Shown here: positions 52,805 through 62,345 of the stretch, piece after piece
Layout: each line of letters opens with the position of its first letter
How positions within the stretch are numbered: position 1 is the first letter of the stretch
Assembly (NCBI GenBank): GCA_963770485.1
Contig: CAVYPX010000009.1
Coordinates: 62,001 to 126,000, forward strand
Direction: 5' to 3'
Length of the DNA stretch: 64,000 bases
Source: CAVVEC01 sp963770485
Lineage (GTDB): Bacteria; Acidobacteriota; Terriglobia; Terriglobales; Acidobacteriaceae
Notes under the pieces: model-generated
Seen by the model: only the letters and a program-made list of their open reading frames with translations
Database searches by the model: none
Told to the model about the DNA's origin: nothing
Translations under genes and position numbers: made by a program

Positions 52805-54520
52805 ATGAGCCCCACAGAAATCTTGTCGCAGGCAATAACTCAGCCGAGGTTTCGCCTCTTGCCAGAGTGGCTTGTCTCGTACCGGCGGGACAGCCTGCGC
52901 CCCGACATCGTCGCTGGGCTGACCACCGGTGCGGTAATCATTCCCAAGGCGATTGCGTATGCCATGATGGCCGGGCTGCCGGTCCAGGTAGGCCTGTATA
53001 CCGCCCTGGTGCCCATGGTGATATACGCGGTGCTCGGGACCTCGCGCGTGCTCAGCGTCAGCACGACCACAACGTTAGCGATCCTGACCGCCGCTCAGTT
53101 GGGGCAGGTCGTGCCCAACGGCAACCCCGCCGCCCTGCTGAGAGCCTCGGCGACGTTGACGCTGCTGGTGGGAGTCGCGCTTTTGCTGGCGTGCCTGCTG
53201 CGCCTGGGAATCGTGGCGAACTTTATCTCCGAGCCCGTACTCGTTGGTTTCAAAGCCGGCATCGGGCTGGTCATTGTGGTCGACCAGGTCCCGAAAATCC
53301 TTGGCATCCACTTCCCAAGAGGGACGTTCGTTCATAACGTGCTCTCAACGGTTCACAACATTCCGAAAACGTCGTTAGCAACGCTGGCCGTCGGGCTCAC
53401 GATAATCGTGTTTCTGCTGGGAATGGAACGGTTCCTGCCGAAGGTCCCAGCGCCGCTGCTGGCTGCAGCTGCTGCGATCGCGGGCGTGTACTTGTTGAAC
53501 TTGCAGGATCGGGGTGTCGAACTGGTGGGTCATATACCGCGAGGACTCCCTTTCCTGATGAGGCCAGACCTTTCGATAATAAGCGTGCTGTGGCCCGGGG
53601 CACTCGGGATTGCTTTGATGAGTTTTACGGAGACGGCTGCGGCCGGCCAAGCCTTCGCGCGAAAGGACGAGCCCGCGCCGCGAGCAAACACAGAGCTGCT
53701 TGCCACAGGACTGGCCAATATCGGAGGCGCGCTTCTCGGTGCGATGCCGGGCGGTGGCGGCACCACGCAAACGGCAGTCAACGTCAGCGCGGGAGCTCGC
53801 ACGCAATTAGCGGAGATGGCAACTGCGGCGATGACGCTAGTGACGATGTTCTTTCTCGCTCCACTCGTCGCGATGTTGCCGCAATCTGCATTGGCAGCGC
53901 TGGTGATTGTTTATTCCTTCGGACTTATCAAGCCGATCGAGTTTCATGACATTCTTCGCATTCGCAGGACCGAATTTTCCTGGGCGATCGTGGCTTTCGC
54001 AGGCGTCGTGGTCGTCGGCACGTTAAAGGGAATCATCGTCGCGATAATCGTTTCCTTGGTCACACTGGCATACCAGGTTGCCGATCCTCCAGTGTATGTC
54101 CTGCGCCGCAAGCCAGGAACCAACGTGTTCCGGCCACAATCGCCGGAACATCCCGACGACGAGAGTTTTCCTGGCCTCTTACTGCTCAGGCCGGAAGGTC
54201 CAATTTTCTTTGCTAATGCGGCACAGATCGCACACAAGATTGAGCCGCTGGTCAGGGAAGCGCAACCGGGGGTCGTCGCCGTCGACGCTAGCGGAGTCCT
54301 CGACATGGAGTACACCGCGGTGAAAATGTTCGCACAACTCGCGAAGAGGCAAAGCCAGCATGGCGTTCAACTGTGGCTGATTGGCATGACTCCCAGAGTT
54401 TTGGCCATCGTACAACGATCACCGCTGGGGCAGTTGCTGGGACGTGAAGGAATGCATTTCAATCTGGAGATTGCCGTTGCGCGCTACCTGAGGGAGGAAC
54501 TTGGACGCGAGCAGCCTTGA
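52805..54520 (+). CDS. SulP-family anion transporter with STAS domain
   Basis: A 571-aa membrane protein of the SLC26/SulP family. About 12-14 transmembrane helices fill residues 30-430 (signature stretches ITTGAVIIPKAIAYAMMAGLPVQVGLYTA and EPVLVGFKAGIGLVIVVDQVPKILG), followed by a cytoplasmic STAS domain from about 450 (GLLLLRPEGPIFFANAAQI, VAVDASGVLDMEYTAV). Substrates in bacteria are sulfate, bicarbonate or dicarboxylates; this one cannot be assigned. Co-transcription with ppk2 is likely from the short gap. Confidence 0.93.
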   Translation: MSPTEILSQAITQPRFRLLPEWLVSYRRDSLRPDIVAGLTTGAVIIPKAIAYAMMAGLPVQVGLYTALVPMVIYAVLGTSRVLSVSTTTTLAILTAAQLGQVVPNGNPAALLRASATLTLLVGVALLLACLLRLGIVANFISEPVLVGFKAGIGLVIVVDQVPKILGIHFPRGTFVHNVLSTVHNIPKTSLATLAVGLTIIVFLLGMERFLPKVPAPLLAAAAAIAGVYLLNLQDRGVELVGHIPRGLPFLMRPDLSIISVLWPGALGIALMSFTETAAAGQAFARKDEPAPRANTELLATGLANIGGALLGAMPGGGGTTQTAVNVSAGARTQLAEMATAAMTLVTMFFLAPLVAMLPQSALAALVIVYSFGLIKPIEFHDILRIRRTEFSWAIVAFAGVVVVGTLKGIIVAIIVSLVTLAYQVADPPVYVLRRKPGTNVFRPQSPEHPDDESFPGLLLLRPEGPIFFANAAQIAHKIEPLVREAQPGVVAVDASGVLDMEYTAVKMFAQLAKRQSQHGVQLWLIGMTPRVLAIVQRSPLGQLLGREGMHFNLEIAVARYLREELGREQP

Positions 54521-55103
54521 GCTATGGCGTGTTCGAGCTGATGCAGTGTTTCAGAGTAAGTTCGGTTATCCATCAGCGCCAAGCTCCAGCGGAAGCCCGT
54601 CAAATGATTATCTGATGATACGTGGCCTTAATTTCGCCACGAAAATTGCCAAGCAGGAGCTGGCGGCTAAGGCTTGTCGTTCCGAGTGAGGCTGATTGAT
54701 GACCACTCGACACAAAGCAAAATGCCTGGTTATGCAAACGTCTGACCTGTCGCATTCTAACCATTACGCGTACGTCAGTTTCCCAATTGTGGTGCCTTCC
54801 TCTTCGGCACGGAGTCCAGTCATTGAACTTATGCGAATGCGGAAAAAAATCGGTTTGATCATGACTTCGTTTGCCTTAGCCTGCCGCTCCGCCAAAGCGT
54901 TCACCCACCACCGATACCGCTTCTGCAACAGAGTTCGGGCATGCGCGCGCTCGGTTGCATATTGTGGTTCAGGCAATTCCTCGTACACGCCGTTGACCAC
55001 TACGCTCACCCACTGAGACTGATTCGCGATTTCGTCCACTTGGATGCAGACCTTCGGATTGCTCCGCATCCACTCAATCTTCTGTCCGAAGGTGGAGAGG
55101 ACA

Positions 55104-55107
55104 TAAA
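55104..55107. repeat. IS target-site duplication TAAA, left
   Basis: TAAA directly left of the IS end, repeated at 56636-56639. A 3-5 bp duplication is normal for IS3-family insertion and shows the copy is where it landed. Confidence 0.8.
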
Positions 55108-55368
55108 TGGACTGGACCCCTCGACTGAGACAATCGGTTAAGTTACATTGCGCCGTTCGCTGGCGAAGCGTTGTCGGGCGCGGTTGATGATGGGCAGTAT
55201 AGCTCCGGCTGGTGAAGCGGAAGCGGGCTCTGCTGGAGAGCAACCTGCCAGGAATAGCCAGCTGGAGACTCATCCACGGCGATGAGCGGGGGCGCGGTCG
55301 CGAGATCGCGCCCCCATCACAAGATCCGCTTCCATCGCATGGATAGATCTCCCCATGCCTCAGAAAAC

Positions 55369-56232
55369 TCATACGGCCTCCTGCGCCACAGCCGCCACCA
55401 GCATCGGTCGCGACGATTGCAGGCGTTCGAACTCGGCGGGCGGACAATAGCCGAGAGACGAGTGCAGCCGCTTCTGGTTGTAGATCTCCTCCAGAAACTC
55501 GCCGATGCGGGCGCGGGCTTCGGCCAGGTTGCGATACTCGCTGCGATACACTTCTTCGCACTTCAGGGTTTTCATGAACCACTCACAAGTCGCGTTGTCC
55601 CAAGGATTGCCGCGGCGCGACATGCTGATCTGCACTTCGTGCGTCTCCAACAAAGCGACGTATTCGTGGCTCGCATATTGCACGCCCTGGTCGGAATGAT
55701 GCACCAAGCCAGGCGCGGGCCGTCGCCGCTCCAACGCCATCTCCAGCGCCGTCACGGCCAACCTGGCTTCCAGCGTGGCATCCAGAGCCCAGCCAATCGC
55801 CCGTCGCGAAAACGCGTCCAGCACTACCGCCAGGTACACGAACTCTTCCAGCAGCCGGATGTAGGTGACATCGGCCCGCCAGAGCTGGTTGATGCCGCTC
55901 ACCACCAGCCCCGCCGCCAGGTTGCGATACACTTTCATCCCGTGAGCGGAGTCGGTGGTCGCTACAAACTTACGTTTCCGCAAGCACAGCAGGTTGTCTT
56001 CCCGCATCAGCCGCTGCACCCGTTTGCGGTTGACCGACAGGCCGCCGCGGCGCAACTCCGCCGTGATCCGCCGGCTGCCATAGGTGGGCCACTCCAGCGC
56101 CACCCGCTGCACTTGATCGCGCAGTTCCACGGACGCGGACCGAGGGCTCACTCTGCGCCGGTAAAATCCCGCTCGGCTGACTCCCGTCAGAGTACACATC
56201 CGGCGAATGGCAAGTGGAGTTCCGGTTTTCAC
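55369..56232 (-). CDS. IS3-family transposase OrfB (DDE integrase domain)
   Basis: A 287-aa protein with the rve integrase core. An HTH_21-type region (TYGSRRITAELRR...VNRKRVQRLMRE) precedes the DDE residues in ADVTYI, HHSDQGVQYAS and CEWFMKTLK. The C-terminus YNQKRLHSSLGYCPPAEF is typical of IS3 transposases. The GTG start overlaps the orfA stop (GTGA), so expression may use stop-start coupling or the -1 frameshift usual in this family. Confidence 0.93.
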   Translation of the reverse strand: MKTGTPLAIRRMCTLTGVSRAGFYRRRVSPRSASVELRDQVQRVALEWPTYGSRRITAELRRGGLSVNRKRVQRLMREDNLLCLRKRKFVATTDSAHGMKVYRNLAAGLVVSGINQLWRADVTYIRLLEEFVYLAVVLDAFSRRAIGWALDATLEARLAVTALEMALERRRPAPGLVHHSDQGVQYASHEYVALLETHEVQISMSRRGNPWDNATCEWFMKTLKCEEVYRSEYRNLAEARARIGEFLEEIYNQKRLHSSLGYCPPAEFERLQSSRPMLVAAVAQEAV

Positions 56233-56570
56233 TTCGCGCTCGATTTGTTGGTAAACGGTGCGCCGCCACTGGCAGCCCGCAGCTGGCGCTGTTGTTCGAC
56301 ATGCTGCAAGGCTCGCTTCAAAAAATCGATCTCCAGGACCTGCTGCCCGATCTTACGTTCTAACTCCGCGATCCGCGTCTCCTCCATCCGTTTCTGGCCC
56401 ACGCCGGGAAACGCCCGCTCCCCAAACTTGTCGACATCGCGGCTCCAACGGTACAGTTCCTGACGGCCCACTTCCAGACTGCGCGCCACTAAGCCCGCTG
56501 GCTCACCCGCACGCAGCCGTTGCACTGCATCCAGTTTGAACTCCTTGCTGAACTTCCTTCGAGACCCCAT
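56229..56570 (-). CDS. IS3-family transposase OrfA
   Basis: A 113-aa protein with an N-terminal HTH_Tnp_1 domain (RRKFSKEFKLDAVQRLRAGE, LEVGRQELYRWSRD) and a C-terminal leucine-zipper-like coiled coil (ARIAELERKIGQQVLEIDFLKRAL, read approximately). It binds the terminal repeats and joins with OrfB. Length and arrangement are typical. Confidence 0.92.
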   Translation of the reverse strand: MGSRRKFSKEFKLDAVQRLRAGEPAGLVARSLEVGRQELYRWSRDVDKFGERAFPGVGQKRMEETRIAELERKIGQQVLEIDFLKRALQHVEQQRQLRAASGGAPFTNKSSAK

Positions 56571-56635
56571 CCCAGTTTCCCCTTTCGCTGCATTTTAGGG
56601 CTTAACTGGTTGTCTCAAAATCGGGGTCCACTCCA

Positions 56636-56639
56636 TAAA
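56636..56639. repeat. IS target-site duplication TAAA, right
   Basis: TAAA directly right of the element, matching 55104-55107. Confidence 0.8.
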
Positions 56640-56909
56640 TGTAATCATTCTCATAGGCGAAGTAGATTGGGATGACATACGGCTGGTTATCGAGAGAGCA
56701 TCCTAGTCTCCCGATCGAGGCATGCGCTAAGACTTCTTGGCACTCTTTCCTATTCACTACATTGATCATCATGGTCGCAATCCTTATGGTTCTTTGGTAC
56801 GTTCATGCAGGCTTCGCTCGCTCCGACTAACCACACCCGGACCACCCCCCGGCGGCGTCCGGAAAGGCGTGCCGTTCCGCTGGAGCGGCAGTCGCCATTT
56901 TCTAGTCCT

Positions 56910-57584
56910 TCAGTGATCCTGCAGGGGATTGCCAAGGGAGCCACATCTCATCGGACGGTCCGGCATGATCCCCACAAGTCGAGAGTCACGCGTAGAGCGA
57001 TACCAACGAACCAGCTTGCGGCAGGCGTAGATAGACAATCCAGCGAACGCAACACCTGCCAAAAGGCTCCCCGCTCTGCCAACGTAGGCGGCCGCGCGGT
57101 CCAGGTCATGGCTGAAGACATGTCCAAGTCCGGCATAAACGCACGCATAGAGACTGGCGCCAACGGTATCAAAGGTCAGGAAACGGAGTCGGCTGGTGCC
57201 GGATGTCCCGGTCAGGGGAGGCGATACCGCGTCCAGTCCGGGGACGAACTTGGCCACAATGAGAATCGGGGGCCCATACCGGGCAAAGATCCTTTTCGCT
57301 CTACGATCATGGAAGTCAGGGTCTCGCGTGAAGCGATGAATGAAGTGCAAGACTCGGTCACCCTGGCGCCGACCCGCCTCGTACCACACCCAGTCGGCCA
57401 GCACACAGGCAGTGACGGCCAGACCGACCGCGGGGACGAGGCCCAACTTCCCGGCGGCTGCGAGCGCCCCGGCAGCAAGCAGAAACAGAGGTCCCGGCAC
57501 GGGCAAACCTATCTGGTGCGCGAACATCGCAGCGAACAGAACGGAGTAGCCATGCTTCACAACGAACTGGAGGATAGCATTCAT
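56910..57584 (-). CDS. DedA-family membrane protein
   Basis: A 224-aa polytopic protein of the DedA/VTT superfamily. Signature segments are the N-terminal re-entrant-type stretch HQIGLPVPGPLFLLAAGALAA, ADWVWYEAGRRQGDR, and FARYGPPILIVAKFVPGLDAVSPPLTGTS with the functional arginines and the F.PG motif. DedA proteins act as lipid scramblases or support envelope homeostasis. ATG 57584 follows GGGAG at a long spacing. It begins 31 bases after the RND permease gene on the same strand and may be part of that operon. Confidence 0.88.
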   Translation of the reverse strand: MNAILQFVVKHGYSVLFAAMFAHQIGLPVPGPLFLLAAGALAAAGKLGLVPAVGLAVTACVLADWVWYEAGRRQGDRVLHFIHRFTRDPDFHDRRAKRIFARYGPPILIVAKFVPGLDAVSPPLTGTSGTSRLRFLTFDTVGASLYACVYAGLGHVFSHDLDRAAAYVGRAGSLLAGVAFAGLSIYACRKLVRWYRSTRDSRLVGIMPDRPMRCGSLGNPLQDH

Positions 57585-57615
57585 ACCAAATTGAGCTCCC
57601 GGCAACGACTCTCCA

Positions 57616-60600
57616 TCAATGAGAGCTCGAGGCTAAGCTTGTCTCTGTCGGAGCGTCACCACCTGTGGTCGCGGCGGAGCGTTCCTGAACCTCCCACTTA
57701 ATCAACTTAAGATCCAGCACGAAGATTGAATAGAGCACAGGTACCAGCAGGAGCGTGACAAACGTTGCAATTGTGAGGCCTCCGATTTGCGCATAACACA
57801 GCGGCTCCCAGAGCGGCCCACCGTGGATGGCCAGCGGTACAAGTCCAAGCACAGTCGCGCCGACCGTGATCATCACGGGTCTGAGTCGCACGATGCCGGC
57901 ATCGAGCAGTGCTTCCCGCAGTGGCTCGCCTCGCTCATGTGCTTCTTCGATGAAATCAAAGAGCACAATGACGTGACTGACGATTACGCCCACAAGGCTG
58001 GCGACTCCCAAGAACCCCATAAATCCAAAGGGCTGACCCATGACCACTAGGCCTGCGAGGGCTCCCGTCATTCCGTATGGGATTGCAGCGAACACGAGAA
58101 GCGGCTTGACGGCGCTTCGGAACTGCATGACCAACGCAATGTAGATAAGCAGCACGGAGATCGCCATGACCACGCTAAGCTCCTTGAAACCTTTCTGCTG
58201 TTCGTCGTATTCGCCTCCGATCTCGAGGAAATAGCCGGGAGGCAGGTTCTTCTGGAACTCCTTGATTTTCGGCAGCAGCGGCGTGAGCACTTGAGAAGGT
58301 AAAACACCCGGGATCGGGAACGCGGATACCGTAACCGTCCGGAATTGATTGCGGCGCTTGATCTTCGATACTGCCATCTCCGTGGTGATGTTCGATACCT
58401 GCCTCAGAGGTACGCGCTGATTGCTGGTCAAAGAGTAGACGTACGCATTTTGAACGTCAGACAGTCCTGCGCGTTCCTCCATCCGCAAACGAACGGCGAT
58501 GGGGATCTGTTTGTCAGCTTCCCTGTAGGTTGACACCGGTAATCCGCTCTCCGCCGCCGCGGATGAGAGAGCTATGTCCAGATTCGTGATCCCGGAGAGG
58601 TTGGCGCGGTCCGGGTCAACCTTCAGCCGGACATTCATGGCAGGTTCTCCCCAGTCGTCTCGAACCCGAGTCGCATTTGGTTGGGCCCGAAAGACTGTCT
58701 GGAGTTCGCCAGAGAGACGGTGCAGAACGTCGATTTCCGGACCTGAAATTCGAATGGAAACGGGAATACCAACGGGCTTGCCGGTTTCGAGCTGCCGCAC
58801 ATCGACCCGGGCACCTGGGACCTCGCGGCTCAGCGCCGTCTGCAGCGGCCCAACCAGTTCGTTGGTGAGGTGCTTGTCGGCAACCTCGACGAGGATTTGC
58901 GCATAATTCAGCTGTTGTCGCTCGGGATCGACGGAGAACCAGAATCTGGGACCTCCGCCGCCGACAAAGGTGGTCACCGATTTCAGAACGTCTTTCTGAT
59001 GATGTTCGTTTCCAAAGCGTTCGGACTCTTGCCGAATGACAGTTTCCGCTCGTTGTGCGACCGCGTCCGTTGCACCCAGCGGGGCGTCGGGTGGAAGCCA
59101 GACATCCACATACGAAAGGTATGACAGGTCCTTGGGGAAGAACTGCGGCTTCAGCATTCTAAAAAACACTCCGCCCAACACCAGAACGACGAGCGAGCCG
59201 GCGAATGTACTCCAACGATGTCTGAGCGCGAAGTTACCGACCCGGTAGTAGAGTGCCGGGAAACCGTGCTTTCGTCGCTCTGACATCGGCTGCTCCAGTT
59301 GCTTGGGCGGCTTGATCAGGTAATACGCGATCAGCGGCATAAACGTAAAAGAAACGATGACTGAAGCGATCAGTGTGCAGGTCATCACGACCGGCAGGCT
59401 GTAAAGGAAGAAGCCTGTATCGCCGCCCAGCATCAGGAACGGAAGATACGCGACGATGTTCGTGATGGTGGCAAACACAATCGCTTTCGCCAGCTTCGTC
59501 GGCCCCATCCAGGATGCGAGATCGCGCGGAGAACCCGAACCCAACTCGCGCTTGATCGCGTCCCCTGCTACAACAGGCATATCGACCAACAATCCGAGCG
59601 CGATGATCAAAGTCGCAATCGAAACTTGTTGAATGTCAATCCCAAGAACGTGAACGATTCCGAAGGTCATCGCCAGGGTCAGGGGGATGGAGGCTGCCAT
59701 TAGCATGGCGGCACGCCAGTCCCAGAATCCGACCAGGGCGACGATTACGACGAGAACAATGGCCTCATAGAGACTACCCATCAATAGACTGACAAGCTCC
59801 TTCACTTGCCGCGGTTGGTCCGACGTACGAGCCACAATAAGGTCAGCAGGCAGTTGCAGGCGCACGATTGCAAGCGCCTTATCTACGGCTTCACCGAACT
59901 TGAAGATCTGTTCTCCGGACCGCATTTGCACGGCCAAGGTGATGGCACGGTTACGGTGCCAGCTACCGTTCGTCTCGCGAGAGACCATATAGTTCAAGTA
60001 CCGCGTGGGCGTCTGATATGCACGGGATATGTCGACAAGATCGCGCAAGTAAAGCGGCGCTCCAGTGGGCGACGCTGCCAAGAGCACATTGCCAATATCC
60101 TTCGTGCTTTTGAACTCGGCGGTCGCGTCAACCAGGATATTTCGCGATTGGGTTTGGACGATTCCACCTGGAGCCGTCACATTCCGCGCGTTCAGGATGT
60201 CTTTGATCTTCGTCGGTTGCAACTTGAGGGCGGCCAGACGGCTATCCGAGTACTCCAAATAAATCTGTTCGGGCAAAACGCCCACTCGCTGAACTTTCGC
60301 TACCTCGGGTACACGTTGCAAAGTGCGTTGGATCAAGTCGGTAAAGTCGTCCAGCTGCCGATACGAATACCGGTTATTGGCTACTTCTGCGATTCGTTCC
60401 TTCGTGGATTGAGGATCGCGAATGATAATCGGGCCCCAGGCGTCGGGATGAAAGTCGTATTCTTGCAGCCTCTTCTCAATGAACTGCTGTCCATAAGCGC
60501 GGATTTCGTCATCCGACTTCGCCGTCGCAAAGTCGATTCCCGAACAGCTTCCTTCGGACAACGAACGAACATCATGCGCGAATCCGTCCCGTTCGGCCTG

Positions 60601-61224
60601 CCCAGCGAGGATCACAAATGGCCGCTCCACTACCGCAGGTGATACGGATGCTGGGTAACAATAGAGAACGGTGACACGCCCGCTCGTAACGCCTTGGCGC
60701 ACTTTCTCAATCGCATCCTGCACACCACGCGCACGCAACTCGATTTCAAGGTCCGGGACAGTCGGACTGGCGACGGTCAACATCAGCGCTGCGGTGTCTC
60801 CGAAGTCGCTGATCCAGGTGATAGGTCCCGCGCCGTCGGGAAGGTCAGTAATCTGGTTCAGTCGTTGTCCAATGTCCTGGAATTCCTGCTGGGTATTCTT
60901 GATGTTGTCCAACAGCCTGACTTGCACAACAGAAATGTTGTCCTGGGTGGTGGACTCCACGCGGTCCACCTTGCTGTTTCCAGTGATGGCCTGCTCGACC
61001 TTCCGCGTGACCAGTTGCTCGACCTTGTCTGCCGAGATACCTGGCCAGGGAGTGATTGCCAGCGCGATACGCACGGGGATGTCGGGGTCCTTCCGCTTGG
61101 GCATGTTCATGTACCCGAACACGCCCCAGGCCAGAGTTGCCAGCAAAGCGACCCAGGCAATCTGTCGGTTGTTGACAAAGAATCGTGCGACATTACGACT
61201 GCTATTGGACTTCTCGGCTTTCAT
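57616..61224 (-). CDS. RND efflux permease
   Basis: A 1202-aa inner-membrane proton-driven transporter of the RND superfamily, somewhat longer than AcrB (about 1050 aa). The usual plan is seen: TM1 (AWVALLATLAWGVFGYMNM), a large periplasmic loop (DPDIPVRIALAITPWPGISADKVEQ), TM2-6, a second loop and TM7-12. The TM4 motif reads GLLVDMPVVAGDAIKR, with one Asp of the usual VDD pair replaced by Met. Its ATG overlaps the adaptor stop (ATGA). With the adaptor and TolC genes it forms a tripartite pump; the substrate is unknown, and the group is neither clearly HAE1 nor HME. Confidence 0.93.
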   Translation of the reverse strand: MKAEKSNSSRNVARFFVNNRQIAWVALLATLAWGVFGYMNMPKRKDPDIPVRIALAITPWPGISADKVEQLVTRKVEQAITGNSKVDRVESTTQDNISVVQVRLLDNIKNTQQEFQDIGQRLNQITDLPDGAGPITWISDFGDTAALMLTVASPTVPDLEIELRARGVQDAIEKVRQGVTSGRVTVLYCYPASVSPAVVERPFVILAGQAERDGFAHDVRSLSEGSCSGIDFATAKSDDEIRAYGQQFIEKRLQEYDFHPDAWGPIIIRDPQSTKERIAEVANNRYSYRQLDDFTDLIQRTLQRVPEVAKVQRVGVLPEQIYLEYSDSRLAALKLQPTKIKDILNARNVTAPGGIVQTQSRNILVDATAEFKSTKDIGNVLLAASPTGAPLYLRDLVDISRAYQTPTRYLNYMVSRETNGSWHRNRAITLAVQMRSGEQIFKFGEAVDKALAIVRLQLPADLIVARTSDQPRQVKELVSLLMGSLYEAIVLVVIVALVGFWDWRAAMLMAASIPLTLAMTFGIVHVLGIDIQQVSIATLIIALGLLVDMPVVAGDAIKRELGSGSPRDLASWMGPTKLAKAIVFATITNIVAYLPFLMLGGDTGFFLYSLPVVMTCTLIASVIVSFTFMPLIAYYLIKPPKQLEQPMSERRKHGFPALYYRVGNFALRHRWSTFAGSLVVLVLGGVFFRMLKPQFFPKDLSYLSYVDVWLPPDAPLGATDAVAQRAETVIRQESERFGNEHHQKDVLKSVTTFVGGGGPRFWFSVDPERQQLNYAQILVEVADKHLTNELVGPLQTALSREVPGARVDVRQLETGKPVGIPVSIRISGPEIDVLHRLSGELQTVFRAQPNATRVRDDWGEPAMNVRLKVDPDRANLSGITNLDIALSSAAAESGLPVSTYREADKQIPIAVRLRMEERAGLSDVQNAYVYSLTSNQRVPLRQVSNITTEMAVSKIKRRNQFRTVTVSAFPIPGVLPSQVLTPLLPKIKEFQKNLPPGYFLEIGGEYDEQQKGFKELSVVMAISVLLIYIALVMQFRSAVKPLLVFAAIPYGMTGALAGLVVMGQPFGFMGFLGVASLVGVIVSHVIVLFDFIEEAHERGEPLREALLDAGIVRLRPVMITVGATVLGLVPLAIHGGPLWEPLCYAQIGGLTIATFVTLLLVPVLYSIFVLDLKLIKWEVQERSAATTGGDAPTETSLASSSH

Positions 61225-62345
61225 TGAAGGACCTCGACTCGCTGCCCATCCTTAAGCAGATTGGCGCCGGTGGTGATGATGCGGTCTCCTGTGTTCAGCC
61301 CATGGACTACGCTGATCTCGGTGCCACTGACGGCGCCGATTTCTACGCTGTGAAGGCGGGCTACTTCTCCTGCACTCGAGTCTGAGACAACGAACACCCC
61401 ATATTTGCCGTCTTTGGCTTGCACAACTGCTGAAAGCGGGACCAGCAGCGTGGCGGTTCGGCCTCCGCCATCGGTATTCGCGAATTGCAAGGCACCGATC
61501 ATGCCTACCTTCAACAAGTGATCGTGGTTCGGTATGGCGACCTCGACTTCGAAGTTGCGAGTAATCGCATCTGCCGCCGATGAGAGGCGAGTAATTCGTG
61601 CATGAAAGGTGCGTGTGGGGAAGGCATCAATACCAACCTCAACCGGCTTGCCTAGTCTCATTGAACGGACAACGGTATCGGGCACTCCAACTATGATCTT
61701 TACCGTGTCGGTTTTGGCCAGCGCGAATGCGGGAACTCCAGGGCCGACGAAAGCGCCCATCTCTACCGATTTCTTCACGACTTCAGCGTCGAAAGGCGCG
61801 ATTAGAGACGTGTCGCGCAGGGCGATTTCCGCTTCGCTCGTCAGAGCACGGGCGGATTTCAGTTGTTCCTCGCTCGCGTCAAATTGTGCGCGAGCCGCGT
61901 CGAAATCTGGCTTGGTGAGGCTCTGACTGTCATACAGGTGTGTGGCGCGATCAAAGTCGAGCTTAGCTTTTTGAGCGACGGCTTCGGCGGCAGCTGCTTG
62001 CGACGACGCCTGTCGTACCTTATCTTCGTATTCAGAGGATCGGATGCGAACGAGCACGGCGCCACGGCCGACTCGATCGCCTTCCGCAATGTCGCGCATC
62101 CTGCCGTCCTCGCCGCGCACTTGTTTGAGCGAAATGACGTACCCAGGAATTCTGAATGCCAAGGGAACTTCCGAATCAGGCGTCACTACTGCCGAGAAAC
62201 GCAAGCCGTCGGCTCCGTCGCCCGCCTGCTTCTCAATAGCTTTCGCCTGTACTCCCTGTGGTGGCTGATCTAGTGGTTTCTTCGAGCCACAGCCGAACAT
62301 CATGAGTGTTAATGAAAGTATTGCGATTCTGGTTCTCACGTTCAT
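61221..62345 (-). CDS. RND efflux periplasmic adaptor lipoprotein
   Basis: A 374-aa membrane fusion protein. The lipobox LMMFGC places the lipidated Cys at residue 19, anchoring it in the inner membrane. It has a biotinyl-lipoyl half (GDRVGRGAVLVRIRSSEYE), an alpha-hairpin (SQAAAAEAVAQKAKLDFDRATHLYDS... read in parts), a second lipoyl half (LIAPFDAEVVKKSVEMGAFV) and beta-barrel and membrane-proximal domains. It links the permease to TolC. It overlaps both neighbours by 4 bases, so the three genes are translated as one unit. Confidence 0.93.
   Translation of the reverse strand: MNVRTRIAILSLTLMMFGCGSKKPLDQPPQGVQAKAIEKQAGDGADGLRFSAVVTPDSEVPLAFRIPGYVISLKQVRGEDGRMRDIAEGDRVGRGAVLVRIRSSEYEDKVRQASSQAAAAEAVAQKAKLDFDRATHLYDSQSLTKPDFDAARAQFDASEEQLKSARALTSEAEIALRDTSLIAPFDAEVVKKSVEMGAFVGPGVPAFALAKTDTVKIIVGVPDTVVRSMRLGKPVEVGIDAFPTRTFHARITRLSSAADAITRNFEVEVAIPNHDHLLKVGMIGALQFANTDGGGRTATLLVPLSAVVQAKDGKYGVFVVSDSSAGEVARLHSVEIGAVSGTEISVVHGLNTGDRIITTGANLLKDGQRVEVLQ

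Larger units (their letters stand above)
55108..56635 (-). mobile_element. IS3-family insertion sequence, complete
   Basis: A 1528-bp element. The ends are imperfect inverted repeats of about 35 bp: TGGACTGGACCCC...GAGACAATCGGTTAAG at the left and TGGAGTGGACCCC...GAGACAACCAGTTAAG read inward from the right. It carries overlapping orfA and orfB on the minus strand. A 260-base non-coding stretch lies between orfB and the left end and includes a GC-rich hairpin (GGGGGCGCG with CGCGCCCCC near 55288-55316). Both genes look intact and the flanking TAAA duplication is perfect, so this is a recent and probably active insertion. Confidence 0.9.
54764..56772 (-). pseudogene. NimA-like PPOX flavoprotein gene split by an IS3 element
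   Basis: The N-terminal part lies at 56636-56772: after AAGGA, ATG 56772 reads MMINVVNRKECQEVLAHASIGRLGCSL and on through PYVIPIYFAYENDYIY. The C-terminal part lies at 54764-55107: VLSTFGQKIEWMRSNPKVCIQVDEI through NGVYEELPEPQ. Removing the IS and one 4-bp duplication rejoins YENDYIY to VLSTFGQ in frame, giving about 160 aa of a split-barrel FMN-binding protein similar to nitroimidazole-resistance (NimA) proteins. The insertion inactivates it. It lies downstream of the DedA gene on the same strand. Confidence 0.88.

Noticed and set aside
56805..57701. 298-codon plus-strand frame
   Set aside because: Antisense to the DedA gene and the end of the RND gene; no ribosome binding site or domain.
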